From NCBI RefSeq assembly GCF_002204795.1, contig NZ_NIXO01000044.1:1-52745 (forward strand): 52,745 nt of DNA, given 5' to 3'. This DNA is from Pseudomonas sp. K2I15. GTDB lineage: Bacteria; Pseudomonadota; Gammaproteobacteria; Pseudomonadales; Pseudomonadaceae. The notes under the pieces were generated by a model. The model saw only the letters and a program-made list of their open reading frames with translations. It had not been told where the DNA came from and made no database searches. Both the position numbers and the translations under genes were made by a program. This document shows positions 34,579-42,689 of this stretch, in pieces (position 1 is the first letter of the stretch; each line of letters starts with the position of its first letter).

Positions 34579-35512
34579 ACCTGTGCTGATCAAGGAATCA
34601 AATGTTCAACCTGTGCTCATGAAAGAACCGATGGCTTGCGCCGTCAGCCGCCTTGCGGGCGCGGTTGACCTGGTATTGGGCAGCGATGACGACAGGATTG
34701 GAGCATTGCCTGGCCTGAACCTGTACCGGCGCCCCGACATCACGGCACCCATGCACTGTATTTACGGCCTGGGCATTGGCGTCACCTTGCAAGGTTGCAA
34801 GCGGGTATTGGTCGGCAGTGAAGTGCTGACCTACGGGCCCGGCCAGTCCATGGTCACCAGCGTTGATCTGCCGGTCATTTCACAGGTCAGCCAGGCGAGT
34901 GCGGCCCAACCGTTCCTGGGGATTATGTTGGCGCTGGACAACGCCACCGTGATGCAAGTAGCTGACCGCATGAAGCTGTCCCATCGCATGCGGGAGGATG
35001 AATTTCGAGCGGTGACCGTACAATCCCTGGACCCCGGTGTGCTGGATACCGTGCGGCGCCTGGTGGACCTGCTTGGTGAGCCGCAATTGCTTGAAACCCT
35101 GGCCCCGCTGATCAAGGAAGAACTGATTGCGCGACTGTTGAGCGGTGCCCACGGCCCACAGTTGCTGCATGTGATCGCAGCCGGGTCGCCCAGCCAGCAC
35201 ATTGCCAGGACCGTTGCCTGGCTGAAACTAAACTATCGCCAGGCACTGCGCATGGATGACCTGGCTGCCCACGCCCATATGAGCCCGTCGACGTTTCGCC
35301 AGCATTTTCGCGCCTTGACGGGCATGAGTCCGTTGCAGTACCAGAAGCAACTGCGGCTGCAAACTGCACGGCAGTTGATGCTCAGCCAGGGCGTGGATGC
35401 AAGCAGTGCCGGTGGCATGGTGGGGTATGAAAGCTCGTCGCAGTTCAGTCGTGAATACAGCCGTCTGTTTGGCGAGCCACCGCAACGCGACATCAAGCGA
35501 ATCCGCGTCTAG
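34565..35512 (+). CDS. AraC family regulator (AraC_N type)
   Basis: This 315-residue regulator has an AraC_N-type effector half (GLGIGVTLQGCKRVLVGSEV, GPGQSMVTSVDLPV) and C-terminal helix-turn-helix motifs (LRMDDLAAHAHMSPSTFRQH and YESSSQFSREYSRLFGEPP). The GTG at 34565 has GGAG 6 nt upstream and overlaps the XdhC stop, so the two are co-translated. An ATG at 34619 is the alternative but has no ribosome site. Its stop and the stop of the convergent receiver gene share one CTAG. Confidence 0.85.
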   Translation: MTNSRPVLIKESNVQPVLMKEPMACAVSRLAGAVDLVLGSDDDRIGALPGLNLYRRPDITAPMHCIYGLGIGVTLQGCKRVLVGSEVLTYGPGQSMVTSVDLPVISQVSQASAAQPFLGIMLALDNATVMQVADRMKLSHRMREDEFRAVTVQSLDPGVLDTVRRLVDLLGEPQLLETLAPLIKEELIARLLSGAHGPQLLHVIAAGSPSQHIARTVAWLKLNYRQALRMDDLAAHAHMSPSTFRQHFRALTGMSPLQYQKQLRLQTARQLMLSQGVDASSAGGMVGYESSSQFSREYSRLFGEPPQRDIKRIRV

Positions 35513-36018
35513 CAGCGTCGGATCATGGAAGGGGCCGTCGCCGGGTTGGTGTTCCCGGTACCGTCCGTAGAACCGCGCCGCTGCAACAACTCAATCTGAT
35601 CTGCCGGAACCAGCGTGCGCAAGGTTTTGTAAAGCACGCGGGTTTCCAGCAGGTTCCACACCCGCAGCATGGTTTCCAGCGCATCCAGGGGCTTGCTGAT
35701 GAAGTCCCTGGCGCCGAGCGCCAGGGCGCGCAGGCGGGTGTCGCGGGTGGCATCGGCGGTCAGCACGAGGATCGGCAGGTATTCGCCATTGGGGATGCGC
35801 CGGTTAAGTTGTTCCAGCACGGCAAAGCCGTCGAGCTCGGGCATGTGCAGGTCAAGAATCACCAAGTCCGGTTCGAAACTGTTGAACAGCTCAAGTGTGC
35901 GCAATGGCTCAGTGCTGCTCAGCACGTTGCTCAGCCCTTCGCGCGCCAGCAATTGCTCCACCAAATCGAGATTCGGGCGTTGGTCGTCGATGATCAGAAT
36001 GCGCAGGTCGAGGTTCAC
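35509..36018 (-). CDS. Receiver-domain response regulator without clear output domain
   Basis: This 169-residue protein is a CheY-like receiver (acidic pocket D11-D12, phosphoacceptor D56 in VILDLHMP, T87, K109 in FISKP) with a tail of about 45 residues lacking a DNA-binding domain. It may signal by protein contact, or it may be shortened from an HD-GYP-type regulator. It starts with GTG and overlaps the hybrid kinase stop by 4 nt. It is the last gene of the two-component operon. Confidence 0.82.
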   Translation of the reverse strand: MNLDLRILIIDDQRPNLDLVEQLLAREGLSNVLSSTEPLRTLELFNSFEPDLVILDLHMPELDGFAVLEQLNRRIPNGEYLPILVLTADATRDTRLRALALGARDFISKPLDALETMLRVWNLLETRVLYKTLRTLVPADQIELLQRRGSTDGTGNTNPATAPSMIRRC

Positions 36019-38333
36019 GCGAGCTCCGGAAAGTACTGGTCGAGGTGGGCAAGAAACGCGGGGACGTTAATCGGCTTATTCAATAGGGCCGTCGCGCCCG
36101 CGTCATGCAGGGCCTGGCGGGTGAGTTCGCTGGTATCGGCGGTGATCATCAGCACCGGTGTGTGCCGGGTGATCGCAGACCGGCGCAAGCGCTTCAGCAC
36201 GGTGAGGCCGTCGATGTCCGGCAGTGACACGTCCAGTAAAATCAACCGGGGCGCATGCTGTGCGGCCAGGTCCAGGCCCAGTTGGCCTTGCATGCTGGAC
36301 AGCAGCTTTATTCCCGGCCTGCGGTGCAACAAGGTTTCGATCAGCGCCAGGCTGGAGAGGTTGTCTTCGATATACAACACCTTGCCCTGGATCGCTGGGG
36401 CAGGGCGCACCGGCGTGGTATCGATCACGGCAGCGGCCAGGTCGCTGGGCGTCTGTACGCGCACGAAGGGCAGTTCCAGGGTGAAGCGTGAACCGATGCC
36501 GTGTTGGCTGTGCACGCTCAGTTCGCCATTCATCTTTTCCAGCAGGCTTTTGCTCAGTGCCAGGCCCAGGCCGCTACCTTCGACGTTCGGGTCGGCCCCC
36601 AGGCGCTCGAACGGCTTGAACAGCTGCCCGATCTGATCGGCGGCGATGCCCTTGCCGGTATCGCAGACGGACACGCCGATGCGTTGCCCCTCGACCTTGA
36701 CTTCAATGCTCACCTGGCCCTGAGGCCGGTTGTACTTAATGGCATTGGACAGCAGGTTCAGCAGCACCTGGGTCAGGCGCTGTCGATCGGCAACGATGCC
36801 GATATCCGCCGCCAGCGTGGGCAGCGCCTGCAACTGGATGCCCGCGTCGGCGGCCATGGGTGAGACCAGCGCCAGGGCTTCTTGCAGCGCACCCGCCAAC
36901 GGGATCGGTTCGATGCTCAACGGCAAGCGTCCCGCCTCGATCTTGGCAATGTCCAACACTTCGTTGATCAGCGTCAGCAGGTGTTGGCCAGCGCGCAGGA
37001 TGTGACCGACTTGCGCTTTTTGCCCCACCGCCGAATCCAGGTCCAGCAGTTGCGCAAAGCCCAGGATCGAGTTGAGCGGGGTGCGCAGTTCGTGGCTCAT
37101 GCGTGAGAGAAACTCGCTCTTGGCCCGGCTGGCACGTTCGGCTTCCTCGCGGGCGGTGCCCAGCGCAATCTCCGCCGCGCGGCGGTCGGTGATGTCGCGT
37201 GTGATCTTCGAAAAACCACGCAAAGCGCCGGTACTGTCGTACTGCGCGGTAATCACCACGCTGGCCCAGAAGCGCGTGCCGTCCTGGCGCAGGCGCCAGC
37301 CTTCTTCCATGTAATGCCCGTTGCGAGTGGCTTCATCCAGCGCCATGGCCGGGTGTTGCGGGCATTCCTGCGGCAGGTAGAACACCGAAAAATGCTGGCC
37401 GATGATTTCCTGTTCGGTGTAGCCCTTGATCCGTTCTGCGCCGGCGTTCCAGCTGGTGACATGGCCCGCAATATCGAGGGCAAAGATCCCGTAGTCCTTG
37501 ACCCCATCGATGATCAGCCGCAAGCGCTCTTCATTCTCGCGCAAGGCGCGCTCGCGCTCGGCCAGCAGCAAACCGGCCTCCACCAACCGCGTGCCCAGTT
37601 GGCCGATTTCGTCATTTTCCGGCGGCTGCGGCCGCAGCGGTTGCCCGAGGGCCAGGCGTTGCGCGTTGCCTTGCACTTGCTGCACCCGGGCAACAATGCC
37701 CTTGGACAGAAACAGCACCGCTACGATTGCGCCAAACAGCCCGCAGATGGCCGCCAGCCAGGTGGACAGCAGCAGCCGCTGGCGCGTCTCGGCCGCGGCC
37801 TTCGTGCGCTCTGCGAGCAACGAGTCTTCAAGGGTGAGCATGGTGCCGATGTGCTGACGCAAGGCATCCAGGATGTGTTTGTTGCTGACCAGAATGCTGG
37901 TAATCGACTCAGAGCTTGTCGTCGGGTCGTTGAGCATGTCCTCCAGCCCATCGATTTTGCTGTTGATCAGCGGCGTGATCGACGCGAGCTGTTCGCGCAC
38001 CCGTTGATCGCGAACATTACGGTCGAGGCGGCGCAGGGCTGACTCAATCTGCGGCTTGGCGTTGAGGTACCCCGGCAGGAAATCGTCACGGCGGGTCAGC
38101 AGGTAGCCGCGCACGCTGGCGGCGGCTTCGGCCAGCAGCGTGTGCACGGCGCGGATATCGCCTTGCACGCGCAGCACTCGGCGCACGTCCTCTTCCGCGC
38201 GGGCGGTCTGCCGTTCGGTGATGTAGATCAGTACCAGGGACAACAACAGCACCACCAGTGGCAGTGAAATCACCACCAGCGCCTTGCCGCGCAGGGGCAG
38301 GTCGGCCCATCGCCTGGCGTAGAACACCCTCAT
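36015..38333 (-). CDS. Hybrid sensor histidine kinase (CHASE3-PAS-HisKA-HATPase-REC)
   Basis: This 772-residue membrane kinase has two membrane helices (about residues 18-40 and 190-212) enclosing a CHASE3-like periplasmic domain. It continues with a HAMP-like linker, a PAS domain (GVKDYGIFALDIAGHVTSWN), the H-box SRMSHELRTPLNSILGFA, an ATPase domain (LNLLSNAIKYNR, DTGKGIA, GSGLGLALSKS) and a C-terminal receiver (ILLDVSLPDIDG, LLNKP). The signal sensed is unknown. The start overlaps the preceding regulator stop by 4 nt. Confidence 0.92.
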   Translation of the reverse strand: MRVFYARRWADLPLRGKALVVISLPLVVLLLSLVLIYITERQTARAEEDVRRVLRVQGDIRAVHTLLAEAAASVRGYLLTRRDDFLPGYLNAKPQIESALRRLDRNVRDQRVREQLASITPLINSKIDGLEDMLNDPTTSSESITSILVSNKHILDALRQHIGTMLTLEDSLLAERTKAAAETRQRLLLSTWLAAICGLFGAIVAVLFLSKGIVARVQQVQGNAQRLALGQPLRPQPPENDEIGQLGTRLVEAGLLLAERERALRENEERLRLIIDGVKDYGIFALDIAGHVTSWNAGAERIKGYTEQEIIGQHFSVFYLPQECPQHPAMALDEATRNGHYMEEGWRLRQDGTRFWASVVITAQYDSTGALRGFSKITRDITDRRAAEIALGTAREEAERASRAKSEFLSRMSHELRTPLNSILGFAQLLDLDSAVGQKAQVGHILRAGQHLLTLINEVLDIAKIEAGRLPLSIEPIPLAGALQEALALVSPMAADAGIQLQALPTLAADIGIVADRQRLTQVLLNLLSNAIKYNRPQGQVSIEVKVEGQRIGVSVCDTGKGIAADQIGQLFKPFERLGADPNVEGSGLGLALSKSLLEKMNGELSVHSQHGIGSRFTLELPFVRVQTPSDLAAAVIDTTPVRPAPAIQGKVLYIEDNLSSLALIETLLHRRPGIKLLSSMQGQLGLDLAAQHAPRLILLDVSLPDIDGLTVLKRLRRSAITRHTPVLMITADTSELTRQALHDAGATALLNKPINVPAFLAHLDQYFPELA

Positions 38334-38983
38334 GCCTGGGTCACCAGGCCCAGCGCGATACCTCGCACCGCGGCCTGGGTGCGATCGGCTGCACCGAGCT
38401 TGCCGATCACCCGTTCGACGTGGGCTTTAGCGGTGCCGGTGGTAATCCCCAGGTGTTCACCGATTTCCCGGTTGCTCATCCCGTTCGCGACCAGCCCGAG
38501 CACCTGACGCTCCCGTGGAGTCAGGTTTTCCGTTGCCGCCGCGCCATTGGCGTTGCGCTCGGTCATGCGCCGCAGCAGGCGAGCGCTCACCGCACTGTTG
38601 AGCGCTTCTTCACCGGCGGCGACCCTTTGCAAGGCGTCGATCACCTCGTTACGGCTGGCGTCTTTGAGCAGGTAGCCCACCGCCCCGGCATTCATCGCGG
38701 CTTCCAGATGGTCGGGGCTGTCATCCATGGTGAAAATCACCACTTTGACGGCCGGCAGGCGCTGTTGCAGCAGGCGGGCGGCGCCCAGGCCATTGAGCAC
38801 CGGCATACGAATATCGAGAATGACGATGTCGGGCAGCAACTGTTCGCACAGCGCCACCGCTTGCTGGCCATCACGCGCCTGGCCGACCACTTCGAATTGC
38901 GGGTGACCCGCCAGCAACGCGACAAACCCGGTGCGCGTGACTTCATGATCGTCGGCCAGCACCAGACGCAAGAGTTGGCTCAT
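38330..38983 (-). CDS. NarL/LuxR family response regulator
   Basis: This 217-residue DNA-binding response regulator has a receiver with D11-D12, phosphoacceptor D57 (IVILDIRMP) and K in YLLKDAS, and a C-terminal LuxR helix-turn-helix (LTPRERQVLGLVANGMSNREIGEHL, of which the first half is diagnostic). I chose the ATG at 38983, which overlaps the kinase stop by 4 nt; upstream frame extension is antisense noise. It pairs with the upstream HisKA_3 kinase. Confidence 0.92.
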   Translation of the reverse strand: MSQLLRLVLADDHEVTRTGFVALLAGHPQFEVVGQARDGQQAVALCEQLLPDIVILDIRMPVLNGLGAARLLQQRLPAVKVVIFTMDDSPDHLEAAMNAGAVGYLLKDASRNEVIDALQRVAAGEEALNSAVSARLLRRMTERNANGAAATENLTPRERQVLGLVANGMSNREIGEHLGITTGTAKAHVERVIGKLGAADRTQAAVRGIALGLVTQA

Positions 38984-40164
38984 TGAGGTATTCCATTCAG
39001 GTGCGCCGGCACGCGGGCGTGCAGTTGGGTGCCGCACTCGACCTCGCTGGCACAGGTGAAGTGGCCGCCCAGCAGGCTGGCGCGCTCGTGCATGGTGGCG
39101 AGGCCCAGGTGCTGGGTAGCCTGGGTGTCGAGTTGCTGGTCGAGCGCAAAGCCTTTGCCGTTGTCGTTCACCCGCAGCGAAGCCTGGCCGTCGTGCAGTG
39201 CCAGGGCCAGTTCCACGTGGCTGGCCTGCGCGTGCTTGAGAATATTGTTGATGGCTTCCTGGCCGATTCTGAACAAGGCGATTTCTACCTGACTGGGCAA
39301 GCGCCCCTCGTAGACGGCGGTCCACTGCACGCTGACGGCGGCTTCTCGCAGGCGGTCAGCCTCTTTGTCGAGCGCCTTGAACAAGCCGAAATCATCCAGC
39401 ACCGTCGGGCGCAGGCCGGCGATCAATTGCCGGCCTTCACCCACCGAGTGTTGGGCCAGGGTCAGAATCGCCTGCAGGTCGGCGTTCAACGTGCCTGGCA
39501 GCGCGGGGCAACGGCCGGCGAACCCTTGCAAGCGCTGATGCAAGCCGGCGAGGGTTTGCGCCAGGCCGTCGTGCAGGTCGTAAGCCACGCGTTTGCGCTC
39601 GTCTTCCTGGGCGCGCAGCAACCGGTCGACCAGCTCGGACAACGTCCTGTCGCGGGTTTTGAGGGTGGTCAGCAGTCGGTCGTTTTCCAGATGCGCGGCC
39701 AGCAGCGTGGCGAGCAATTGCAGGGATTCACTGTCTTCATGGTCTGGCGCGCGCAGGCTGACACTGTTGCCCAGTACCAGTACGCCAAAGGCATCGCCGT
39801 CGCCGCCGCGCAGCGGCACTTGCAACACACTGGGCAGGGCGCTTCCCGGCAGCTCCAGCCAGCATGGTGTGCGTAAGCGGCGATCGGCGACGGCGGTGAG
39901 GCTGCTCAGTCGATCCTGGCTGCCATGGCGTGCTGTGATAGTGGCGCATCCCTCGGCATCCCACTCCTGAATCAGCCCGTGATCCATCGCAAGGAACGCG
40001 CATGCCCGCACCAACACGCGTTCGCGCATGGCGTCAGGCGCCAGCTGCGGCAACGCCTGCCCGGTGTCCACCAACAATCGCAAACGCGCGGTGCGACTTT
40101 CGGATTGTCGATAATGCGCGCGGATAGCCAGGGCACTGCCGGGATCGTGTGGAGTGTTTTGCAT
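38980..40164 (-). CDS. NarX/DesK-type sensor kinase with GAF domain
   Basis: This 394-residue kinase has no membrane segment. The N-terminal half (about residues 25-170) looks like a GAF sensor (LQVPLRGGDGDAFGVLVLG). It is followed by a HisKA_3 dimerisation region with the phospho-His in KRVAYDLHDGLAQTLAGL and a HATPase domain (IGQEAINNILKHAQAS, DNGKGF, HLGLATMHERASLLGG). It heads a tightly overlapping four-gene operon and most likely phosphorylates the NarL-type regulator encoded next. Confidence 0.9.
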   Translation of the reverse strand: MQNTPHDPGSALAIRAHYRQSESRTARLRLLVDTGQALPQLAPDAMRERVLVRACAFLAMDHGLIQEWDAEGCATITARHGSQDRLSSLTAVADRRLRTPCWLELPGSALPSVLQVPLRGGDGDAFGVLVLGNSVSLRAPDHEDSESLQLLATLLAAHLENDRLLTTLKTRDRTLSELVDRLLRAQEDERKRVAYDLHDGLAQTLAGLHQRLQGFAGRCPALPGTLNADLQAILTLAQHSVGEGRQLIAGLRPTVLDDFGLFKALDKEADRLREAAVSVQWTAVYEGRLPSQVEIALFRIGQEAINNILKHAQASHVELALALHDGQASLRVNDNGKGFALDQQLDTQATQHLGLATMHERASLLGGHFTCASEVECGTQLHARVPAHLNGIPQ

Positions 40165-40331
40165 GCTTGGGCTCCGGTGTCACAGGCTCGCGGGCGCGAG
40201 GCAGACTATTAAACCTTGTTGAGCGGGTGGGGCGCCATCTGCCAAATGGCATAGTTAAATAACTCCGGTTGGCCGATGGCGGGCGGGCAGGCGATTGGCA
40301 AAGTGTGCTCACCCACAACAGGAGCATCCCA

Positions 40332-40850
40332 ATGAACTTCAAAACCGTGTCGATCGCCGTGATTTTCGCCTTGAGCGCCCCCTTCGTGCAGGCTGCCGAG
40401 ACGTCACCGTATGTCTACCGCGAGGTGGCCCAGGCGCCTGCCAATGTGAAAGACCGCGAGATTGCCGGGTTGTTTGACCGTTGGAACAGCGCCTTGCAGA
40501 CCGGCAACGTCAAGACAGTGGTCGACTTGTATGCGCCGGGCGCGGTCTTGCAGCCGACCGTGTCCAACCAGGTGCGTACTACGCCGGAGCAGATCACGGA
40601 CTACTTCGATCACTTCCTGATGCTTAAGCCGGTAGGCCAGATCAACTACCGTGAGATCCGCCAGCTTGGCACTGACGTGGCGATGGACAGCGGGGTCTAC
40701 ACGTTTACCCTGACCGAGGCGAACGGCAAGATCCGCCACGTGCAGGCACGCTACACGTTCGTCTACGAGCAGGTTGGTGGCCAGTGGAAAATCCTCAACC
40801 ACCACTCCTCGGCGATGCCTGAAGTGCAGGTGAAACACGCCAAGCAGTAA
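40332..40850 (+). CDS. Secreted SgcJ/EcaC-type NTF2-like protein
   Basis: This 172-residue protein has a signal peptide (IAVIFALSAPFVQA) and an NTF2-like domain similar to SgcJ/EcaC and calcium/calmodulin kinase association domains (EIAGLFDRWNSALQTGN, YAPGAVLQPTVSNQ, HVQARYTFVYEQVGGQWKIL, HHSS). The periplasmic role is unknown; the fold binds small ligands. I chose the ATG at 40332, with GGAG 7-8 nt upstream. It is divergent from the two-component operon and ends at a clear terminator. Confidence 0.82.
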   Translation: MNFKTVSIAVIFALSAPFVQAAETSPYVYREVAQAPANVKDREIAGLFDRWNSALQTGNVKTVVDLYAPGAVLQPTVSNQVRTTPEQITDYFDHFLMLKPVGQINYREIRQLGTDVAMDSGVYTFTLTEANGKIRHVQARYTFVYEQVGGQWKILNHHSSAMPEVQVKHAKQ

Positions 40851-40867
40851 CCGCAGATTTAAACAGT

Positions 40868-40895
40868 CCACGCCCCTGCGGGTGTGGATTTTTTT
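40868..40895 (+). terminator. Rho-independent terminator after the NTF2-like gene
   Basis: CCACGCCC and GGGTGTGG form an 8-bp stem (one G-T pair) with a CTGC loop, followed by ATTTTTTT. It lies 18 bp after the stop codon of the NTF2-like gene. Confidence 0.85.
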
Positions 40896-40906
40896 GCGTT
40901 TGCGCC

Positions 40907-41583
40907 GCGTCAGATCTCAAGGACTGGGAGAACAAGACCTCCTGGCTGGACGATGCGGCAGGTCGCAAACTCAGCGTGGCCGAAAGAGCCGCCATGATCA
41001 GCAACATGGGCGCTTTGTTGTTGACCGAGGGCTGGGGGACCAAGATTGTTGCGGGTGTCGGGAAAGGTGGGAAGACCGGTAATGGTGTGTCGAAGGATGC
41101 CGATGGGTTCGAAAATGGCCCCATTGTTGCGAAACCGGTCAAGCCATGCTGTTTCGCCGCAGGCACCATGGTTGCCACCCCACAGGGCCCCCGCGCCATT
41201 GATACCCTCAGTGTGGGGGATATTGTATGGAGTAAGTTGGAAAAAGGGGGGGAGCCGTTCGCTGCCGCTATTTTGGCTACGCACATTCGTACTGATCAGC
41301 CGATTCCTGGGTGCACAACACGGGTCTTTGCGATATCAATGGCAAGCCTGTAGTGCCAAGGAATGCCAAGAATCTAGAAGGTGGGCCTCTAGAGAAAGCC
41401 GATAAATTTAGTGGGCCTTTTATGCTGGAGGGCGGGCCTCCGAATGGAACTCTTTATCGTTCTGATAATAAAGGGAACATAACAAGTTATGCTGTTTTTG
41501 ATGATAAGGGCATGATTATCAAACGTGTCGATGTGACGGGTAAGCCACATGCAGGGGCCCCCACGCCCCAAGCTATTGACTAG
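40907..41583 (+). pseudogene. Broken polymorphic-toxin tail: Hint domain plus toxin tip
   Basis: The 3' end of a large secreted toxin gene survives without its 5' part. From about 40913 the frame reads DLKDWENKTSWLDDAAGRKL and continues to a Hint (intein-like) autoprocessing start, CCFAAGTMVATPQGPRAID, with the likely nucleophilic Cys. After ATHIRTDQPI the frame is lost. Another frame resumes at WVHNTGLCDINGKP (41311 onward), which is the usual end of a Hint domain. About 100 residues of the Hint core thus appear deleted. The tip (ADKFSGPFMLEGGPPNG...RVDVTGKPHAGAPTP) resembles polymorphic toxin type 24 and stops early. It is AT-rich relative to the core. Confidence 0.75.
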
Positions 41584-41633
41584 GTCGCAACGATTTGCCA
41601 GATGGATCGCTCAGGGTACAGTCACCGTCAAGC

Positions 41634-41655
41634 AAAAAACGCTCCACGGAGCGTT
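41634..41655 (-). terminator. Hairpin that reads as a minus-strand terminator
   Basis: AACGCTCC and GGAGCGTT form a perfect inverted repeat; on the minus strand it is followed by TTTTTT. No minus-strand gene ends here. It lies between the toxin remnant and the immunity-like gene and may be left from a former neighbour. Confidence 0.5.
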
Positions 41656-41672
41656 AGCGCAGAGAAAATCCC

Positions 41673-42146
41673 ATGAAAATAATTAATAGTATAGATTCTG
41701 TCAGTTCTCCAAAGTACGAGCATTGGAAAAGCCAGTGGGGGGATCAGTCCGAGCTGGATGGGTTGTCTTATATCAGTGATGTTGTACACCCTGAAGATGC
41801 CTTGATGTTTTGCAAGGTCTTGTTTCCAGATTTTGTTTTTCATGAGTCGGGTGTATTTCTGGAAAATGGATTTACTGTTGAGGCGTACTCCAGTTGGATG
41901 GAAAGTTGTAATAATGATGTGGTGGCGGTTGAGAAACTTTTGAACCATATGCATCTGTATGACGTTTTTGGCGGCTGCACTGACAGGGTGGATGAAGCAG
42001 TGTATGAACAGCTGTGCAGGATTGTTGCTCAGTCATGGAGGATGGTGTTGCTGAGTAAATTTCCAGAAAAGAAGTTTTGTGTGCAAACGATAATATCTGA
42101 TCAGGAATACGGTCCAGTGGTTACGTTTTCGCAGGTCAGAGAGTAG
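41673..42146 (+). CDS. Probable immunity protein of the broken toxin
   Basis: This 157-residue acidic cytosolic protein (MKIINSIDSVSSPKYEHWKS at the start) has no signal peptide and no domain that I recognise. It lies 89 bp after a toxin-tip remnant in the same direction and is AT-rich like the tip. That position is where CDI, Rhs and other polymorphic-toxin loci place the matching immunity gene. The immunity role is inferred from context. The ribosome site is weak (AGAGAAAA). Confidence 0.6.
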   Translation: MKIINSIDSVSSPKYEHWKSQWGDQSELDGLSYISDVVHPEDALMFCKVLFPDFVFHESGVFLENGFTVEAYSSWMESCNNDVVAVEKLLNHMHLYDVFGGCTDRVDEAVYEQLCRIVAQSWRMVLLSKFPEKKFCVQTIISDQEYGPVVTFSQVRE

Positions 42147-42193
42147 CTTTTATACAATTAATTCATAGTCGTGCACGGGAGAAATTTCGGTTT

Positions 42194-42225
42194 GATCGCT
42201 CCCACGCTTTAGTGTGGGAGCGATC
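42194..42225. repeat. 14-bp stem hairpin (REP-like)
   Basis: GATCGCTCCCACGC pairs with GTGTGGGAGCGATC (one G-T pair) across a TTTA loop. The CTCCCAC/GTGGGAG core resembles pseudomonad REP elements. It lies 47 bp after the immunity-like gene and has no strong T-run, so a REP relic is more likely than a terminator. Confidence 0.6.
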
Positions 42226-42252
42226 GCGTGTCCCTGTGTGGGTTACGCAGCC

Positions 42253-42351
42253 TAGAGACTGTCCGGATCCCCAAAAAACATTTTGACTTGGCTCTAGGAC
42301 GGTGTTTTCAGGCGGAAAAAATTCAAATGTGCCCCCAGTTTTGCCCCCAGT
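42253..42351. repeat. Left copy of a 99-bp direct repeat flanking the island
   Basis: This segment begins TAGAGACTGTCCGG, contains ACATTTTGACTTGGCTCTAG and ends TTTTGCCCCCAGT. A related segment of exactly the same length and without gaps lies at 48147-48245. On the minus strand both read as the tail of a protein, LGAKLGA-x-x-x-N-x-x-RLKT, ending at the same TAG. They may be remnants of the 3' end of an integrase-like gene, or of att-site duplication around the intervening segment of about 5.8 kb. Confidence 0.65.
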
Positions 42352-42498
42352 AGCGCGGGATATGCGGGCGATCGAGATTGGCGATCTCTGAGGCGGAGCA
42401 GGGTGGTCGGCGATGGCTTTCAATGTATGTCAAACTCGGCTTGCACGGGGGATGCCTGGATGATTGGTCGCCTAGGGCAGGGCACTAAGCGCCTGGTA

Positions 42499-42523
42499 GG
42501 ACACCAAATCACATTCGGTGTCC
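42499..42523. repeat. Perfect 7-bp inverted repeat
   Basis: GGACACC and GGTGTCC are separated by 11 nt (AAATCACATTC). It lies in a gap of about 540 bp without a convincing gene and only 20 bp from a second, longer palindrome, so the two may belong to one structured element. Confidence 0.5.
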
Positions 42524-42542
42524 GGTGTGTCATAGCTCAGCG

Positions 42543-42588
42543 ACAGATATTACGGCTAGCTGCTTACGCTGCTTGCCGTAATATCTGT
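42543..42588. repeat. Perfect 14-bp inverted repeat with 18-nt loop
   Basis: ACAGATATTACGGC and GCCGTAATATCTGT are exact inverted copies. The loop TAGCTGCTTACGCTGCTT itself contains GCTGCTT-like repeats. A stem this long is unlikely by chance. No T-run follows, so it is not a simple terminator. It could be a recombinase site, a transposon end or a structured RNA. Confidence 0.6.
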
Positions 42589-42689
42589 GTTGGGAGAAGT
42601 CTATTGATAAAGGAGCGTGCCTGTGCACTCGCCCCGATAGTTGAAGTCAATTACTCCCAGCCGAGATCAAGCGTGCGCCGCAACGAATG

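Noticed and set aside
40868..42600. Short repeated motifs considered as a CRISPR or tRNA-type element
   Set aside because: The hairpins are single and unrelated to each other, there are no regularly spaced repeats, and no cloverleaf could be drawn.
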